From contig NZ_CP121679.1 of assembly GCF_029760895.1 (NCBI RefSeq), positions 4,074,001 to 4,138,000 of the forward strand: a DNA stretch of 64,000 nucleotides, read 5' to 3'. The position numbers and the translations under genes were made by a program. This document shows, in pieces, positions 47,720 through 57,482 of the stretch; the stretch's first letter is position 1, and the number at the start of each line of letters is the position of its first letter. Origin of the DNA: Ancylobacter sp. WKF20 (GTDB lineage Bacteria > Pseudomonadota > Alphaproteobacteria > Rhizobiales > Xanthobacteraceae). The notes beneath the pieces were generated by a model. It was not told where the DNA came from. It saw only the letters and a list, made by a program, of their open reading frames with translations, and searched no databases.

Positions 47720-49495
47720 TCAGACCCCGTGCGACTGGAGCCACATCTCCAGCAGCGAGACCTGCCAGAGCTCGGAGCCGCGCAGCGGCGTGATGTGGGA
47801 GACCGGGTCGGCGAGCAGCGTGTCGAGATAGTCCGGCCGGAACAGGCCGCGCTCGCGCGCCGCCTGCGAGCCGAGCACGTCGCGGACCATGTCGAGATAG
47901 GGGCCGGAAATGTATTTGAGCTGCGGCACCGGGAAATAGCCCTTGGGCCGGTCGATCACCTCATGCGGCACGACAAGACGGGCGGCTTCCTTCAGCACAC
48001 CCTTGCCGCCCTGCGCGAGCTTGAACTCCGGCGGAATGGTCGCGGCGAGTTCGGCCAGCTCATGGTCGAGGAAGGGCACGCGCGCTTCCAGCCCCCAGGC
48101 CATGGTCATGCTGTCGACGCGCTTGACGGGGTCGTCGACCAGCATGACCTGGCTGTCGAGGCGCAGCGCCCGGTCCACCGGGGTGTCGGCGCCCTCGGCC
48201 ATCAGATGGGCGGCGACCAGATCGCGGCTGGCATCGGTCTCGGCCATCCAGTCTGGGGAAAGCTGGCGGGCCAGCGTGGCGTGGTCGCGATCGAAGAACA
48301 GCCGGGCGTAATCGCCGACGACATCGGCGCTGTCGGCGAGCGGCGGGTACCAGTGATAGCCGGCGAACACCTCGTCGGCGCCCTGGCCCGACTGAACCAC
48401 CTTGATCGACTTCGAGACCTCGCGCGAGAGCAGGTAGAAGCCGATATTGTCGTAGGAGACCATGGGCTCGGACATGGCGTGGATGGTGTCCGGCAGCGCG
48501 CCCATCAGGTCGGAGGACGGCACGAAGATCTTGTGGTGGTCGGTGCCGAAGGTCTTGGCGATGAGGTCGGAATAGACGAACTCGTCGCCCTTCTCGCCAT
48601 TGGCCTCCTCGAAGCCGATCGAATAGGTGGCAAGGTTCGCCTGACCTTCCTGCGCCAGCAGCCCGACGATGATAGAGGAATCCACGCCGCCCGAGAGCAG
48701 CACGCCCACCGGCACATCCGCCACCATGCGCCGACGCACGGCGGTACGCAGCGCGTCCAGCACGCGGTCGCGCCAGTCCTGCATGATGAGGCCGGCATCC
48801 CCCTCGCGCCGTTGATGCGGCGGGCGCCAATAGACGCGCTCGGTGAAGGAGCCGTCCGGCGCGTAGCGCCGCAGCGTGGCCGGCGGCAATTTGCGAACGC
48901 CATTGAGAATGGTGCGCGGCGGCGGCACCACGGCGTGGAAGCTCATATAGTTGTGCAGCGCCGCCCGGTCGATGGATCTGTCGATGTCGCCCGCCGCCAG
49001 CAGCGCCGGCAGGCTTGAGGCGATGCGCAGGCGCTTGTCGCCTTCGGCATAATAGAGCGGCTTGATGCCGAAACGGTCGCGCGCCAGCGTCACCGTCCCA
49101 CTCGCATGGTCGTGAATGGCAAAGGCGAACATGCCGTGGAAGCGCGCGACGCAGGTTTCGCCCCAGGCGTGGAAGGCCTTGAGGATCACCTCGGTGTCGC
49201 CCGACGAGGTGAAGCGGTAGCCGTGCCCTTCCAGCTCGGCACGCAGCTCCGGGTAATTATAGATGCAGCCATTGAAGGTGAGGGTGAGGCCCAGCTCCTC
49301 ATCCACCATGGGCTGCGCGGCCTTGTCGGAAAGGTCGATGATCTTGAGCCGCCGATGGCCGAAGGCAACGCGGCCGCGCGCCTCAAGTCCCGCGCCATCC
49401 GGCCCGCGCGGGGCCAGCACATCCATCATGGACGCGACGGCGCGTGTGTCGGCGGGGCCACCATCGAAGCGAATGTCACCGGCGATTCCACACAT
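47720..49495 (-). CDS. asnO: N-acetylglutaminylglutamine amidotransferase (asparagine synthase-like)
   Basis: A 591-residue asparagine-synthase homologue that amidates N-acetylglutaminylglutamine to NAGGN. It starts MCGIAGDIRF, so Cys2 becomes the N-terminal nucleophile of the class II glutaminase domain. The synthetase domain shows the PP-loop pattern VGVLLSGGVDSSIIVGLLA, then YSIGFEE and QSGQGADEVFAGYHWY. It leads the asnO-ngg-M42 operon, which distinguishes it from housekeeping AsnB. About 200 bases upstream lie between it and dctA, with no GGAAC-N17-CGTT box that I can see, so osmotic control is not explained by sequence here. Confidence 0.94.
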   Translation of the reverse strand: MCGIAGDIRFDGGPADTRAVASMMDVLAPRGPDGAGLEARGRVAFGHRRLKIIDLSDKAAQPMVDEELGLTLTFNGCIYNYPELRAELEGHGYRFTSSGDTEVILKAFHAWGETCVARFHGMFAFAIHDHASGTVTLARDRFGIKPLYYAEGDKRLRIASSLPALLAAGDIDRSIDRAALHNYMSFHAVVPPPRTILNGVRKLPPATLRRYAPDGSFTERVYWRPPHQRREGDAGLIMQDWRDRVLDALRTAVRRRMVADVPVGVLLSGGVDSSIIVGLLAQEGQANLATYSIGFEEANGEKGDEFVYSDLIAKTFGTDHHKIFVPSSDLMGALPDTIHAMSEPMVSYDNIGFYLLSREVSKSIKVVQSGQGADEVFAGYHWYPPLADSADVVGDYARLFFDRDHATLARQLSPDWMAETDASRDLVAAHLMAEGADTPVDRALRLDSQVMLVDDPVKRVDSMTMAWGLEARVPFLDHELAELAATIPPEFKLAQGGKGVLKEAARLVVPHEVIDRPKGYFPVPQLKYISGPYLDMVRDVLGSQAARERGLFRPDYLDTLLADPVSHITPLRGSELWQVSLLEMWLQSHGV

Positions 49496-49642
49496 GCTGG
49501 GTTCGGTCTCCTGTGGGGAGCACCCAAGGTCGGCACAGCCGTACCGCGTCGGGCGCGCATCGGTGGAGACAACACCCCGATCCGTGGATCGTTCAGAAAA
49601 AGGTACTATTAAACCTTATCGGGCGTATCAGGCCGCAAACGC

Positions 49643-49677
49643 AAACGGCCCGGTCCTTGCGGGCCGGGCCGTTTTTT
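49643..49677. terminator. Hairpin terminator between dctA and asnO
   Basis: A perfect 11-bp stem (AAACGGCCCGG / CCGGGCCGTTT) with a 10-base loop; six T follow on the plus strand. The only adjacent transcript reads the minus strand (dctA), where the stem is followed by GTTTGCGTTTG. It should end dctA transcripts and is bidirectional in form. Confidence 0.75.
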
Positions 49678-49702
49678 CATCGCGTGAGCGCGGGGAGAGG
49701 CG

Positions 49703-51085
49703 TCACTCCGCCGGGGCGGGAGCCGCGTGCGGGGGCAGGGCGCGCTCATCCTCGGCGGCGAGGTCGGAGACGTCCTCCGGCAGCTTGCCGGCCAGCGCCG
49801 CCTTGAAGCGGGCCGCATCGAACTCGCCTTCCCAGCGGGCGACGACGACGGTGGCGACCGCGTTGCCGATGAAGTTGGTCACCGCGCGGCATTCCGACAT
49901 GAAGCGGTCGATGCCGAGGATCAGCGCCATGCCGGCCACCGGCACGGCGGGGACGACGGAAAGCGTCGCCGCCAGCGTGATGAAGCCGGCGCCGGTGATG
50001 CCCGCCGCCCCCTTGGAGGAGAGCATAGCGACCAGCAGCAGGAGGATCTGCTCCTCGAGCGAGAGCGGGATGTCCATCGCCTGCGCGATGAACAGCGCCG
50101 CCAGCGTCATGTAGATGTTGGTGCCATCGAGGTTGAAGGAATAGCCGGTGGGGACCACGAGGCCGACGACCGAGCGCTTGCAGCCCGCCGCTTCCATCTT
50201 CTCCATCAGGCTCGGCAGCGCGGCCTCCGAGGAGGAAGTGCCGATGACGAGGAGGATCTCCTCCTTGATGTAGCGGATCAGCGCGAGGATCGAGAAGCCG
50301 TTGTAGCGGCAGACCGCGCCGAGCACGACGAGGATGAACACCGCCGCCGTGAGATAGAAGGTGGCGATCAGCATGGCGAGGTTCGCCACCGAGCCGATGC
50401 CGTATTTGCCGATGGTGAAGGCCATCGCGCCGAAGGCGCCGATGGGGGCGGCCTTCATCAGGATCGCCACCAGCTTGAACACCGGGGCGGTGAGGTTCTG
50501 CAGGAAGTCGGTGACCGGCTTGCCGCGCTCGCCGACCATGGCCAGCGCCGTGCCGAACAGCACGGAGAAGAACAGCACCTGCAGGATGTCGCCGGAGGCG
50601 AAGGCGCCGACCACCGTGTCCGGGATGATGTTCTGCAGGAAGCCGACAATGGTCGTGTCATGCGCCTTGGCGGCGTAGGTCTGCACCGCCTTGGTGTCGA
50701 GCGTCGCCGGGTCGATATGCAGGCCCGTGCCGGGCTGGATGACATTGCCGATGATGAGGCCGACGATCAGCGCCAGCGTCGAGAAGCACAGGAAGTACAG
50801 CATCGCCTTGCCGGCGACACGCCCGACCTTGTGCATGTCGCTCATGCCGGCAATGCCGGTGGCGACGGTGAGGAAGATCACCGGGGCGATGATCATCTTC
50901 ACCAGCTTGATGAAGGCATCGCCGAGCGGCTTCAGCGCCGCGCCGGTGTCCGGCCAGAAATGCCCGACCGTCATGCCGAGCGCGATGGCGAGTAGCACCT
51001 GGAAATAGAGCTGCTGGTAGAACTTCTTCGGGGCGGCGGGTGCGGGATGGGTTCCGGCGGCAGCCGGCTGCAGAATGAGCGCCAT
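49703..51085 (-). CDS. dctA: C4-dicarboxylate transport protein DctA
   Basis: A 460-residue sodium/proton-dicarboxylate symporter for succinate, fumarate and malate in the inner membrane. Family marks include [40 protein letters not shown], the Ser-rich hairpin [17 protein letters not shown] and [24 protein letters not shown] stands seven bases before the chosen ATG; a longer frame upstream adds a polar leader and runs through the promoter. The gene is divergent from dctBD. A sigma-54 promoter and two DctD-like sites lie upstream. A hairpin terminator follows the stop. Confidence 0.95.
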   Translation of the reverse strand: MALILQPAAAGTHPAPAAPKKFYQQLYFQVLLAIALGMTVGHFWPDTGAALKPLGDAFIKLVKMIIAPVIFLTVATGIAGMSDMHKVGRVAGKAMLYFLCFSTLALIVGLIIGNVIQPGTGLHIDPATLDTKAVQTYAAKAHDTTIVGFLQNIIPDTVVGAFASGDILQVLFFSVLFGTALAMVGERGKPVTDFLQNLTAPVFKLVAILMKAAPIGAFGAMAFTIGKYGIGSVANLAMLIATFYLTAAVFILVVLGAVCRYNGFSILALIRYIKEEILLVIGTSSSEAALPSLMEKMEAAGCKRSVVGLVVPTGYSFNLDGTNIYMTLAALFIAQAMDIPLSLEEQILLLLVAMLSSKGAAGITGAGFITLAATLSVVPAVPVAGMALILGIDRFMSECRAVTNFIGNAVATVVVARWEGEFDAARFKAALAGKLPEDVSDLAAEDERALPPHAAPAPAE

Positions 51086-51143
51086 GGGTGTCCTCCAAGA
51101 CAGGGTGTGTTTTTGCTTTTGGCGAAAATGCGCATCCCCGTTC

Positions 51144-51158
51144 GCAACCCGCGTGCCA
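51144..51158 (-). promoter_or_regulatory. Sigma-54 promoter of dctA (TGGCAC-N5-TTGC)
   Basis: Minus strand reads TGGCACGCGGGTTGC, an exact -24/-12 match. The start of transcription would lie about 45 bases before the dctA ATG. Presence of DctD with a GAFTGA motif next door agrees. Confidence 0.88.
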
Positions 51159-51232
51159 GTCCGATTTTGTGAAATAGAAGTCAGTAAAATCAATAATTTG
51201 AAGAGATTTTTAGCGGTGGCCTCAGGAGGAGT

Positions 51233-51250
51233 TGTGCGGAAATCCGCACA
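51233..51250. promoter_or_regulatory. Candidate DctD upstream activator site 1
   Basis: TGTGCGGAAATCCGCACA, perfect 8-bp arms around AA. It lies about 85 bases upstream of the dctA sigma-54 promoter and close to the dctB start. The TGTGCG...CGCACA form is like DctD sites I recall from rhizobia. Confidence 0.7.
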
Positions 51251-51266
51251 TGACCTGCTTGATCAA

Positions 51267-51282
51267 TGCGGGAATTCGCGCA
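51267..51282. promoter_or_regulatory. Candidate DctD upstream activator site 2
   Basis: TGCGGGAATTCGCGCA, an inverted repeat with one mismatched pair. Its centre is 33 bases (about three helix turns) from that of site 1, on the far side from the promoter. Confidence 0.5.
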
Positions 51283-51291
51283 AGATGGGGC

Positions 51292-53139
51292 ATGGCCGAT
51301 GCCCTCCCGCCTGCCGATCCCGATGCCCCGCTGACCGGCGCGAGCGAGCCGCCCGCGCGCTGGCCATGGCTGGTCTTCGCGGCGATCGCGCTGGCTCTGG
51401 TCGCGGTGGCGCTGGTGAGCGCGGCCAATCTCGGGCGCAGCCGCGCCGTGGCCGGTGTGCGCGCGCAGGCCGAGAATGCGGCGACACTGGCGATCGCCGT
51501 GCTGCGCGGCGAGCTGGAGAAGCAGCGCGCCGTCCCGCTGATCCTCGCCCGCGACCCGGATGTACGGCGCGCGCTGGCGGGGGGCGATCCCCATGCGCTC
51601 GATACCAAGTTTTCCGCGATCGCCCGCGAGACCCGCGCCTCCGTCATCTACCTGCTCGACACGCGCGGCGTCGCCATCGCCGCCTCGAACTGGGACGAGC
51701 CGGCGAGCTTCGTCGGCAGCGACTATTCCTTCCGCGACTATTACCGCAAGGCCATGGCGGAGGGTGGGGCCGAGCAGTTCGCGCTCGGCACGGTCAGCAA
51801 CCGGCCCGGCCTCTACATCACCAGCCGCGTCGACGGCGCGGCGGGTCCGCTCGGCGTCCTCGTGGTCAAGGTCGAGTTCCCCCAGGTCGAGGCCGACTGG
51901 AAGGCGCTGGGCGGGCAGATCTATGTCACCGACCGCCGGGGTGTCGTGCTGCTCTCGACCGTCGAGGCCTGGCGCTTCCATGTCGAGCAGCCACTCCCGC
52001 CGGCGGAGGTCGCGGAGATTCGCCGCTCGCTGCAATTCGGCGCCGCCCCGCTCGCCCCGCTGCCCTTCACCCGGCGCGGCGATCTCGTGGAGGCGACGGG
52101 CCTCGGCGGGCGCTTTGTCGAGGCCCGCACGGCCGTGCCGACCACCGGGTGGACGCTTGACGTGCTGCTGCCGGTCGACCGCGCTATCGCCACGGAGCGG
52201 GCCGGGCTCCAGCTCATCGCCGCGCTGCTGCTGATGCCCGGCCTCGGCCTCGCCGCCGAGCTGATGCGCCGCCGCCGCCGGGCGCAGGCGCGCCGCCTTG
52301 CCGATGCCCGCGTCAAGGCCGAGTTGGAGCAGCGGGTGGAAGCTCGCACGGCTGAGCTCGCCGGTGCCAATGCGCGGCTGATGGAGGAAATGGCCGAGCG
52401 CGCCCGTGCCCAGGAGCGCCTGTCGGATGCCCGCGAGGAACTGGCCAAGGCGAACCGGCTGGCAACGCTCGGCCAGGTTTCCGCTGGCGTCGCTCATGAG
52501 ATCAACCAGCCGCTCGCCGCCATCCGCACCTATGCGGAGAATGCCCGCGCCTTTCTGAAGCGCGGCGCGCCGGAAGGGGCGGAAGGGGCGCTCGGACGCA
52601 TCGTCGGACTCACGGAGAGGGTCGGGGCGATCACCGACACGCTGCGCGGTTTCGCCCGGCGCGGCGATGGCGCGGTGGAGCCGACCCCGCTCGCCGACGC
52701 GATTTCCGGCGCGCTGATGATCCTCGACGCGCCGCTCCGCCAGTCCGGCATCCGCCCGGTCGTCACCGCGATCCCGGCGGAACTGAGGGTGATGGGCCGG
52801 CGGGTGGAGCTGGAACAGGTGCTGGTGAATCTGATGCGCAACGCCATCGAGGCGCTGGCGGGTGCGCCGCCGGCTCATTCGGCCGCGCCGGCCCTGTCGC
52901 TCGGCGTGCGGATGGAGGGGCATGAGGTGGTCATCACCGTCACGGATAACGGGCCGGGCATGAGCGAGGCGCAAGTGGCCGGGCTGTTCACGCCGTTCCG
53001 CTCCTCCAAGGCCAAGGGCCTCGGGCTCGGCCTTGTCATCTGCCAGGACATCGTCGCCCGTTTTGGGGGGACGCTCACGGCGGCCTGCCGGCCCGGCGAG
53101 GGCTGCGTCTTCACCATCGTGCTGCGGAGGGCCCCCTGA
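51292..53139 (+). CDS. dctB: C4-dicarboxylate sensor histidine kinase DctB
   Basis: A 615-residue membrane sensor. One transmembrane segment (about 24-44, [20 protein letters not shown]) and a second (about 305-323) enclose a periplasmic tandem-PAS domain with [16 protein letters not shown], typical of DctB. A coiled coil (about 340-390) leads to the H-box [19 protein letters not shown] with His402. N-box (LMRNAIEAL), DNGPGM and GLGLGLVI complete the kinase. I chose this ATG because both DctD-like sites then lie outside the coding region; a TTG at 51232 and an ATG at 51250 would place the sites inside the gene. Its stop overlaps the dctD ATG by one base. Confidence 0.92.
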   Translation: MADALPPADPDAPLTGASEPPARWPWLVFAAIALALVAVALVSAANLGRSRAVAGVRAQAENAATLAIAVLRGELEKQRAVPLILARDPDVRRALAGGDPHALDTKFSAIARETRASVIYLLDTRGVAIAASNWDEPASFVGSDYSFRDYYRKAMAEGGAEQFALGTVSNRPGLYITSRVDGAAGPLGVLVVKVEFPQVEADWKALGGQIYVTDRRGVVLLSTVEAWRFHVEQPLPPAEVAEIRRSLQFGAAPLAPLPFTRRGDLVEATGLGGRFVEARTAVPTTGWTLDVLLPVDRAIATERAGLQLIAALLLMPGLGLAAELMRRRRRAQARRLADARVKAELEQRVEARTAELAGANARLMEEMAERARAQERLSDAREELAKANRLATLGQVSAGVAHEINQPLAAIRTYAENARAFLKRGAPEGAEGALGRIVGLTERVGAITDTLRGFARRGDGAVEPTPLADAISGALMILDAPLRQSGIRPVVTAIPAELRVMGRRVELEQVLVNLMRNAIEALAGAPPAHSAAPALSLGVRMEGHEVVITVTDNGPGMSEAQVAGLFTPFRSSKAKGLGLGLVICQDIVARFGGTLTAACRPGEGCVFTIVLRRAP

Positions 53140-54500
53140 TGAGCGTGATCGACCTGTCCGCCGTCGATGTTGCTTTTGTCGATGATGACGAGGATCTGCG
53201 CGACGCCAATGTGCAGGCGCTGCAGCTCGCGGGCCTGCGCGCCGCGCCCTTCGCCGCCGCGGCTGACCTCCTGGACCGGCTCACCCCGGATTTTCCCGGC
53301 GTCGTCGTCACCGATGTGCGCATGCCCGGCATGAACGGCATCGAGCTGTTCCGCCATATCCGTGCGCTCGATGCGGACATTCCCGTGGTGGTGATCTCCG
53401 GCCATGCCGATATCGCCATGGCGGTGGAGGCGATGAGCGAGGGCGCCTACGACTTCATCGCCAAGCCCTATGCCGGCGAGCGCCTCGCCGAGACGCTGCG
53501 CCGGGCGCTGGAGAAGCGGGCGCTGGTGATGGAGAACCGCCGCCTGCGGGCTCTCGCCGCCGCCGACGAAGGGGACAGCGCGCTGATCGGCGAGACGCCT
53601 TCCATGCAGCGCCTGCGCCAGATGATCCGCGACCTTGCCGATGTCGATGTCGATGTTCTGGTGCTGGGCGAGACCGGCACCGGCAAGGAGGTGGTGGCGA
53701 ATTTGCTGCACCGGCTCGGCCGTCGCGGCACCCGGCCCTTCGTCGCGCTCAATTGCGGTGGCCTGCCGGAGACGGTGATCGAGAGCGAATTGTTCGGCTA
53801 TGAGGCCGGTGCCTTCACCGGGGCGCAGAAGAAGCGCATCGGCCGCATCGAGCATTCCAGCGGCGGCACGCTGTTCCTCGACGAGCTGGAGAGCATGGCG
53901 GTCAGCGCGCAGGTGAAGCTGCTGCGCGTGCTGGAAACCCGCGAGATCGCCCCGCTCGGCTCCAACGAGCTGCGCCCGGTCGATCTGCGCGTGGTGGCGG
54001 CGACCAAGATCGACCTCGCCGACCCGCAGGCACGCGGCGATTTCCGCGCCGACCTGTTCTACCGGCTCAATGTCGTGACGCTGCGCATTCCGCCCTTGCG
54101 CGAGCGCCGGCGCGACGTGCCGCTGCTCTTTGCCCAGTTCCTCGCCCGCGCCGCCCGCAAATATGGCCGCGAGGTGCCGAAGCTCGGCCGTGCGGTGGAG
54201 CGCCATCTGGTCGAGAACGACTGGGCGGGCAATGTGCGCGAGCTCGTGCATTTCGCCGAGCGCGTGGCGCTGGGCCTCGACGAGGCGACCCCGCCCGCCA
54301 GTGCCGCGACCGGGCGGCCCGGCCAGAGCCTGCCGGAGCGGCTCGGCACGATCGAGGCGAACCTCATCCGTGAGGCGCTGGAGCGCCATGGCGGGGATGT
54401 GCGCGCAACCATCGAGGCGCTCGGCATTCCCCGCAAGACGTTCTACGACAAGCTCGCCCGCTACGGTATCGCGCGCGCGGCCTATGAGAGCGAGCGTTAG
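53139..54500 (+). CDS. dctD: C4-dicarboxylate response regulator DctD (sigma-54 activator)
   Basis: A 453-residue NtrC-family activator with a receiver (phospho-acceptor Asp59 in VVTDVRMPG), an AAA+ domain and a Fis-type DNA-binding helix-turn-helix (about 407-445: [20 protein letters not shown]). Walker A is GETGTGKE, the sigma-54 contact loop is GAFTGA (about 218-223), Walker B is [10 protein letters not shown], and the arginine fingers follow in [10 protein letters not shown]. It reads directly from dctB by a one-base TGATG overlap. Its targets are the palindromes at 51233-51282 controlling dctA. Confidence 0.94.
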   Translation: MSVIDLSAVDVAFVDDDEDLRDANVQALQLAGLRAAPFAAAADLLDRLTPDFPGVVVTDVRMPGMNGIELFRHIRALDADIPVVVISGHADIAMAVEAMSEGAYDFIAKPYAGERLAETLRRALEKRALVMENRRLRALAAADEGDSALIGETPSMQRLRQMIRDLADVDVDVLVLGETGTGKEVVANLLHRLGRRGTRPFVALNCGGLPETVIESELFGYEAGAFTGAQKKRIGRIEHSSGGTLFLDELESMAVSAQVKLLRVLETREIAPLGSNELRPVDLRVVAATKIDLADPQARGDFRADLFYRLNVVTLRIPPLRERRRDVPLLFAQFLARAARKYGREVPKLGRAVERHLVENDWAGNVRELVHFAERVALGLDEATPPASAATGRPGQSLPERLGTIEANLIREALERHGGDVRATIEALGIPRKTFYDKLARYGIARAAYESER

Positions 54501-54558
54501 GGGCCGGCGGCGGCGTGAACCTTGCTAGGCGAAGGCTCCCTCGCAGGAGTGCCGACGC

Positions 54559-55218
54559 GTGAAATACTGCCCGCAGCGGGAGCCGAGCCCGCTCCCTTTT
54601 TCGCCCTTCAAGAGCTGCACCGTGCCGCGCCCCATCGGCTGGCTGTCCAGCGTCAGCCGGTCAGGTGTCGAGAACATCGCGCCCTACAGCCAGTGGCAGA
54701 ACCTGACCTTCGACCCGCCCATGGTGATGTTCTCGGCCAACCAGTACCCGGACGGACGGCGCAAGGACACGGTGGTCAATGCCGAGGAGACCGGCTGGTT
54801 CGTCTGGAACATGGCGACCTACGCGCTGCGCGAGGCGGTGAATATCAGCGCCATGGCGCTGCCGCCGGAGGAGAGCGAGTTCGACCGGCTCAGCGTCACT
54901 CGCGACTATGCCGACAATGCGCCGATCCCGATGGTGCGGGAGAGCCCGGTGAAGTTCGAGTGCCGCTATCTCAGCACGCACCGGCTGAAGGGCAACTCGC
55001 CGGTCGGCAGTATCGACATCGTCTTCGCGCAGGTGGAGACCATCCATATCGACGACAGCGTGATCCTGCCCGACGGGCGGCTGGATATCGCCTCGATCCA
55101 GCCGATCGCCCGGCTGGGCTATTTCGACTACACGGTGGTTCGCGACATTTTCGAAATGCGCGTGCCCGGCTCCGATGCTGATGCGCAGGCGGGCCTGGAG
55201 GGGCGGGCGACGCTCTGA
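54559..55218 (+). CDS. Flavin reductase-like domain protein
   Basis: A 219-residue FMN-binding split-barrel protein. The start of the domain is CTVPRPIGWLSSVSRSGVEN, then NIAPYSQWQNLTFDPPMVMF, which contacts flavin in this family. A second conserved region is SPVKFECRYLSTHRL. Translation starts at GTG with AGGAG nine bases ahead. It lies 58 bases after dctD but is probably a separate unit, and it converges on the M20 hydrolase gene. The family includes FMN reductases and proteins of unknown use; I cannot name the partner oxygenase, and none is adjacent. Confidence 0.85.
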   Translation: MKYCPQREPSPLPFSPFKSCTVPRPIGWLSSVSRSGVENIAPYSQWQNLTFDPPMVMFSANQYPDGRRKDTVVNAEETGWFVWNMATYALREAVNISAMALPPEESEFDRLSVTRDYADNAPIPMVRESPVKFECRYLSTHRLKGNSPVGSIDIVFAQVETIHIDDSVILPDGRLDIASIQPIARLGYFDYTVVRDIFEMRVPGSDADAQAGLEGRATL

Positions 55219-55236
55219 TCCCGGCCTGGGCGTGCT

Positions 55237-56487
55237 TCAGTCGGCCAGCAGCGCGGCGAGGAGGAGGCGGACGGCCTGGGCGAAATCCTCGATCCGCATC
55301 GCCTCGTCGGGATTGTGGCTACCATTCTGGTTGCGCACGAAAATGAGCGCGGCCGGCACGCCGCGATTGGCGAAGACGGAGGTGTCGTGCCCGGCCCCGC
55401 TCGGCATCTCCACCGCGCCGATGCCTTCGCTGGCGGCGGCCGCCACCAACTGGCTCCGCAGCGCGGCGTCGAGCATCGCTGGCGCGCTTCCCGTCTTCTG
55501 GCCGAAATCGAAACGCACGCCGCGCCGCTGCGCGATCACCGCTGCATGGGCCATCAGCTCGTCGTGAAGGCGCGCCAGCACGGCGGGGCTCTCGCTGCGC
55601 ACATCGAGGCAGAAGCCGATCTCACCGGGCACCTTGGAGAAGGCGTGCTGCGCCGTGTCGGTGCCGACCTCGCCAAAGGTGAGGGTGGCGCGCAGCCCGT
55701 CGCGCTCCAGTCCGTCCCAGCTCGTCTCCAGCGCGGCGACGAGATCGGCGAAGGCGACCACCGAGTCCTGCCGGTAGGCGCGCGGCACCGCCCCGGAATG
55801 GCCGTAAGCGCCGAGGCAGCGCGCCTTGCGGTAGCGGAACGAGCCGGCAATGCCGGTGACGAGGCCGAGGGGCACGTCCTCCCTCTCCAGAACCGGCCCC
55901 TGCTCGATATGCACCTCGATGAAGCCGTGGATATAAGCGGGATCGAGATAGGCCGTCCCGGCTTCCACCGCCTCGGGATCAAAGCCGAGCGCCGCCATAT
56001 GGGCGCGCAAGGTTTGGCCAGTATCGGCGCGCACCGTCTCCAGCGCCTCGGGCGGCAGCAGGCCGAAGGCGGCGCGGCTGCCGAGATAGGACACTGGAAA
56101 CCAGGTGCTCTCCTCGGCGCGGATCACCATCACCGTGAGATCGCGCACCGGCGTCCGACCCGTATCGCGCAGCGCTTTCACCACGGCGAGCCCCGCCAGC
56201 ACCCCGGCGGCGCCGTCGTAATTGCCGCCATGCGGCACGCTGTCGATATGCGAGCCGATGATCCAGCGGGGCAGCGACGGGTCGGTGCCGGGAAGGGTGA
56301 GATAGAGGTTGCCGGCAGCGTCCACCGCTTCGCTCAATCCAAGCTCGGCGCCGACGCGCCTTACCAGCGCATGGGCGAATTCCTCGCCCTCGCCATAGGC
56401 GGCGCGGGTGATGCCGGGTGCGTCGGTGGTGTGGGCGCGCAGTTCCTCGAACAGCGCCTCGGCGAGGCGGATGGCGTGGGCGATCAT
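55237..56487 (-). CDS. M20-family Zn amidohydrolase (allantoate amidohydrolase / N-carbamoyl amino acid hydrolase type)
   Basis: A 416-residue metal hydrolase. Metal ligands lie in GSHIDSVPHGGNYDGAAGVL, in RAEESTWF and in IEVHIEQGPVLE, with a final His in NGSHNPDE. Family members cleave N-carbamoyl or ureido bonds (ureidopropionate, carbamoyl amino acids, allantoate). The residue pattern AYGHSGAVPRAYRQD is that of the dimerisation domain. The ATG overlaps the stop of the upstream dehydrogenase gene (ATGA), so a frame ten codons longer is rejected. It is the last gene of the long minus-strand operon, suggesting a ureido-type intermediate late in the pathway. Confidence 0.87.
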   Translation of the reverse strand: MIAHAIRLAEALFEELRAHTTDAPGITRAAYGEGEEFAHALVRRVGAELGLSEAVDAAGNLYLTLPGTDPSLPRWIIGSHIDSVPHGGNYDGAAGVLAGLAVVKALRDTGRTPVRDLTVMVIRAEESTWFPVSYLGSRAAFGLLPPEALETVRADTGQTLRAHMAALGFDPEAVEAGTAYLDPAYIHGFIEVHIEQGPVLEREDVPLGLVTGIAGSFRYRKARCLGAYGHSGAVPRAYRQDSVVAFADLVAALETSWDGLERDGLRATLTFGEVGTDTAQHAFSKVPGEIGFCLDVRSESPAVLARLHDELMAHAAVIAQRRGVRFDFGQKTGSAPAMLDAALRSQLVAAAASEGIGAVEMPSGAGHDTSVFANRGVPAALIFVRNQNGSHNPDEAMRIEDFAQAVRLLLAALLAD

Positions 56488-57470
56488 GCGCCGGGCCCGG
56501 CGGGGGCGTGCTGCCACGCTTCGGGGTTCACCAGATGCGGCGGGCGCTGGCCGGCGAGCACATCCACCACCTGCCGCGCCAGCGCCGTCGCCGTGCGCCG
56601 CAGCGCCGCCTCGCTGGAGCCAGCGACATGCGGGGTGAGCACGACATTGTCGAGCCCGATCAGCGGCGAGGAAGGTGGCAGGGGCTCCCGCGCGAACACG
56701 TCGAGCCCGGCGCCACCGATGCGGCGGGCGATCAGCGCTTCGGCCAGCGCCGCCTCGTCGATCACCGCGCCGCGCGCGGTGTTGATGAGGAAGGCGGTCG
56801 GCTTCATGCGGGCGAGCTCGGCCCGACCGATCAGCCCGCGCGTGCCCGCGCCGCCGGGCAGGTGCAGCGAGACGATGTCGGCCTGCTCCAGCATGCGGCC
56901 GAGATCGGCGACATGGAGGAAGCCGGCCTCCGCCACCGCCGGATCGTCCGCCCGTCGGGTCCAGACCACCACCTCCATGCCAAGCGCGCGGGCAAGGCGC
57001 GCGGTCTCGCGGCCGATGGCGCCGAAGCCGACGACGCCAAAGGTGGCGCCTTCCAGCTCCATGAAGCTCGTGCGGTATTTGAACGTGCCGTCGCTGGCGC
57101 GTGCCGCGCTATCGCCCGGCCCGATCTGCTTCGCCAGATGAAACGCGAGCGCCAGCGTGTGCTCGGCTACCGAGCGCGCATTGGCGCCGGGCGTGTTGAC
57201 CACGGCGATGCCGCGCGCGGTGGCGGCCGCAAGGTCGATCCCGTCCACCCCCACGCCATGCACGCCGATGACCTTGAGGCCCGGCGCCGCATCCATCAGC
57301 CCGGCGTCGATCGGCGCGTCGCGGGTGATGAGCGCCGCAACGCCGCGGACATCCTCCACAAGCGCCGCCCGCTCCAGCGAGGTGGCGAGCCGCACCTGAT
57401 GCCCGGCCGCCGCCATGAGATCGGGGCCGGCGGCGTGGATGCGCTGGAGGATCAGGCAGGAGGCGCTCAT
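56484..57470 (-). CDS. D-2-hydroxyacid dehydrogenase
   Basis: A 328-residue NAD(P)H-dependent enzyme that interconverts 2-oxo acids and D-2-hydroxy acids. The nucleotide-binding motif is VVGFGAIGRETARLARALG. The catalytic triad is visible: Arg in NTARGAVIDEAAL, Glu in DVFAREPLPP and His in LTPHVAGSSE. Its stop overlaps the M20 hydrolase ATG. The length and motifs suit a glyoxylate/hydroxypyruvate-reductase-like member. The substrate is unknown. It stands 12 bases downstream of the SDR gene. Confidence 0.9.
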   Translation of the reverse strand: MSASCLILQRIHAAGPDLMAAAGHQVRLATSLERAALVEDVRGVAALITRDAPIDAGLMDAAPGLKVIGVHGVGVDGIDLAAATARGIAVVNTPGANARSVAEHTLALAFHLAKQIGPGDSAARASDGTFKYRTSFMELEGATFGVVGFGAIGRETARLARALGMEVVVWTRRADDPAVAEAGFLHVADLGRMLEQADIVSLHLPGGAGTRGLIGRAELARMKPTAFLINTARGAVIDEAALAEALIARRIGGAGLDVFAREPLPPSSPLIGLDNVVLTPHVAGSSEAALRRTATALARQVVDVLAGQRPPHLVNPEAWQHAPAGPGA

Positions 57471-57482
57471 GGGATCTTTCGG

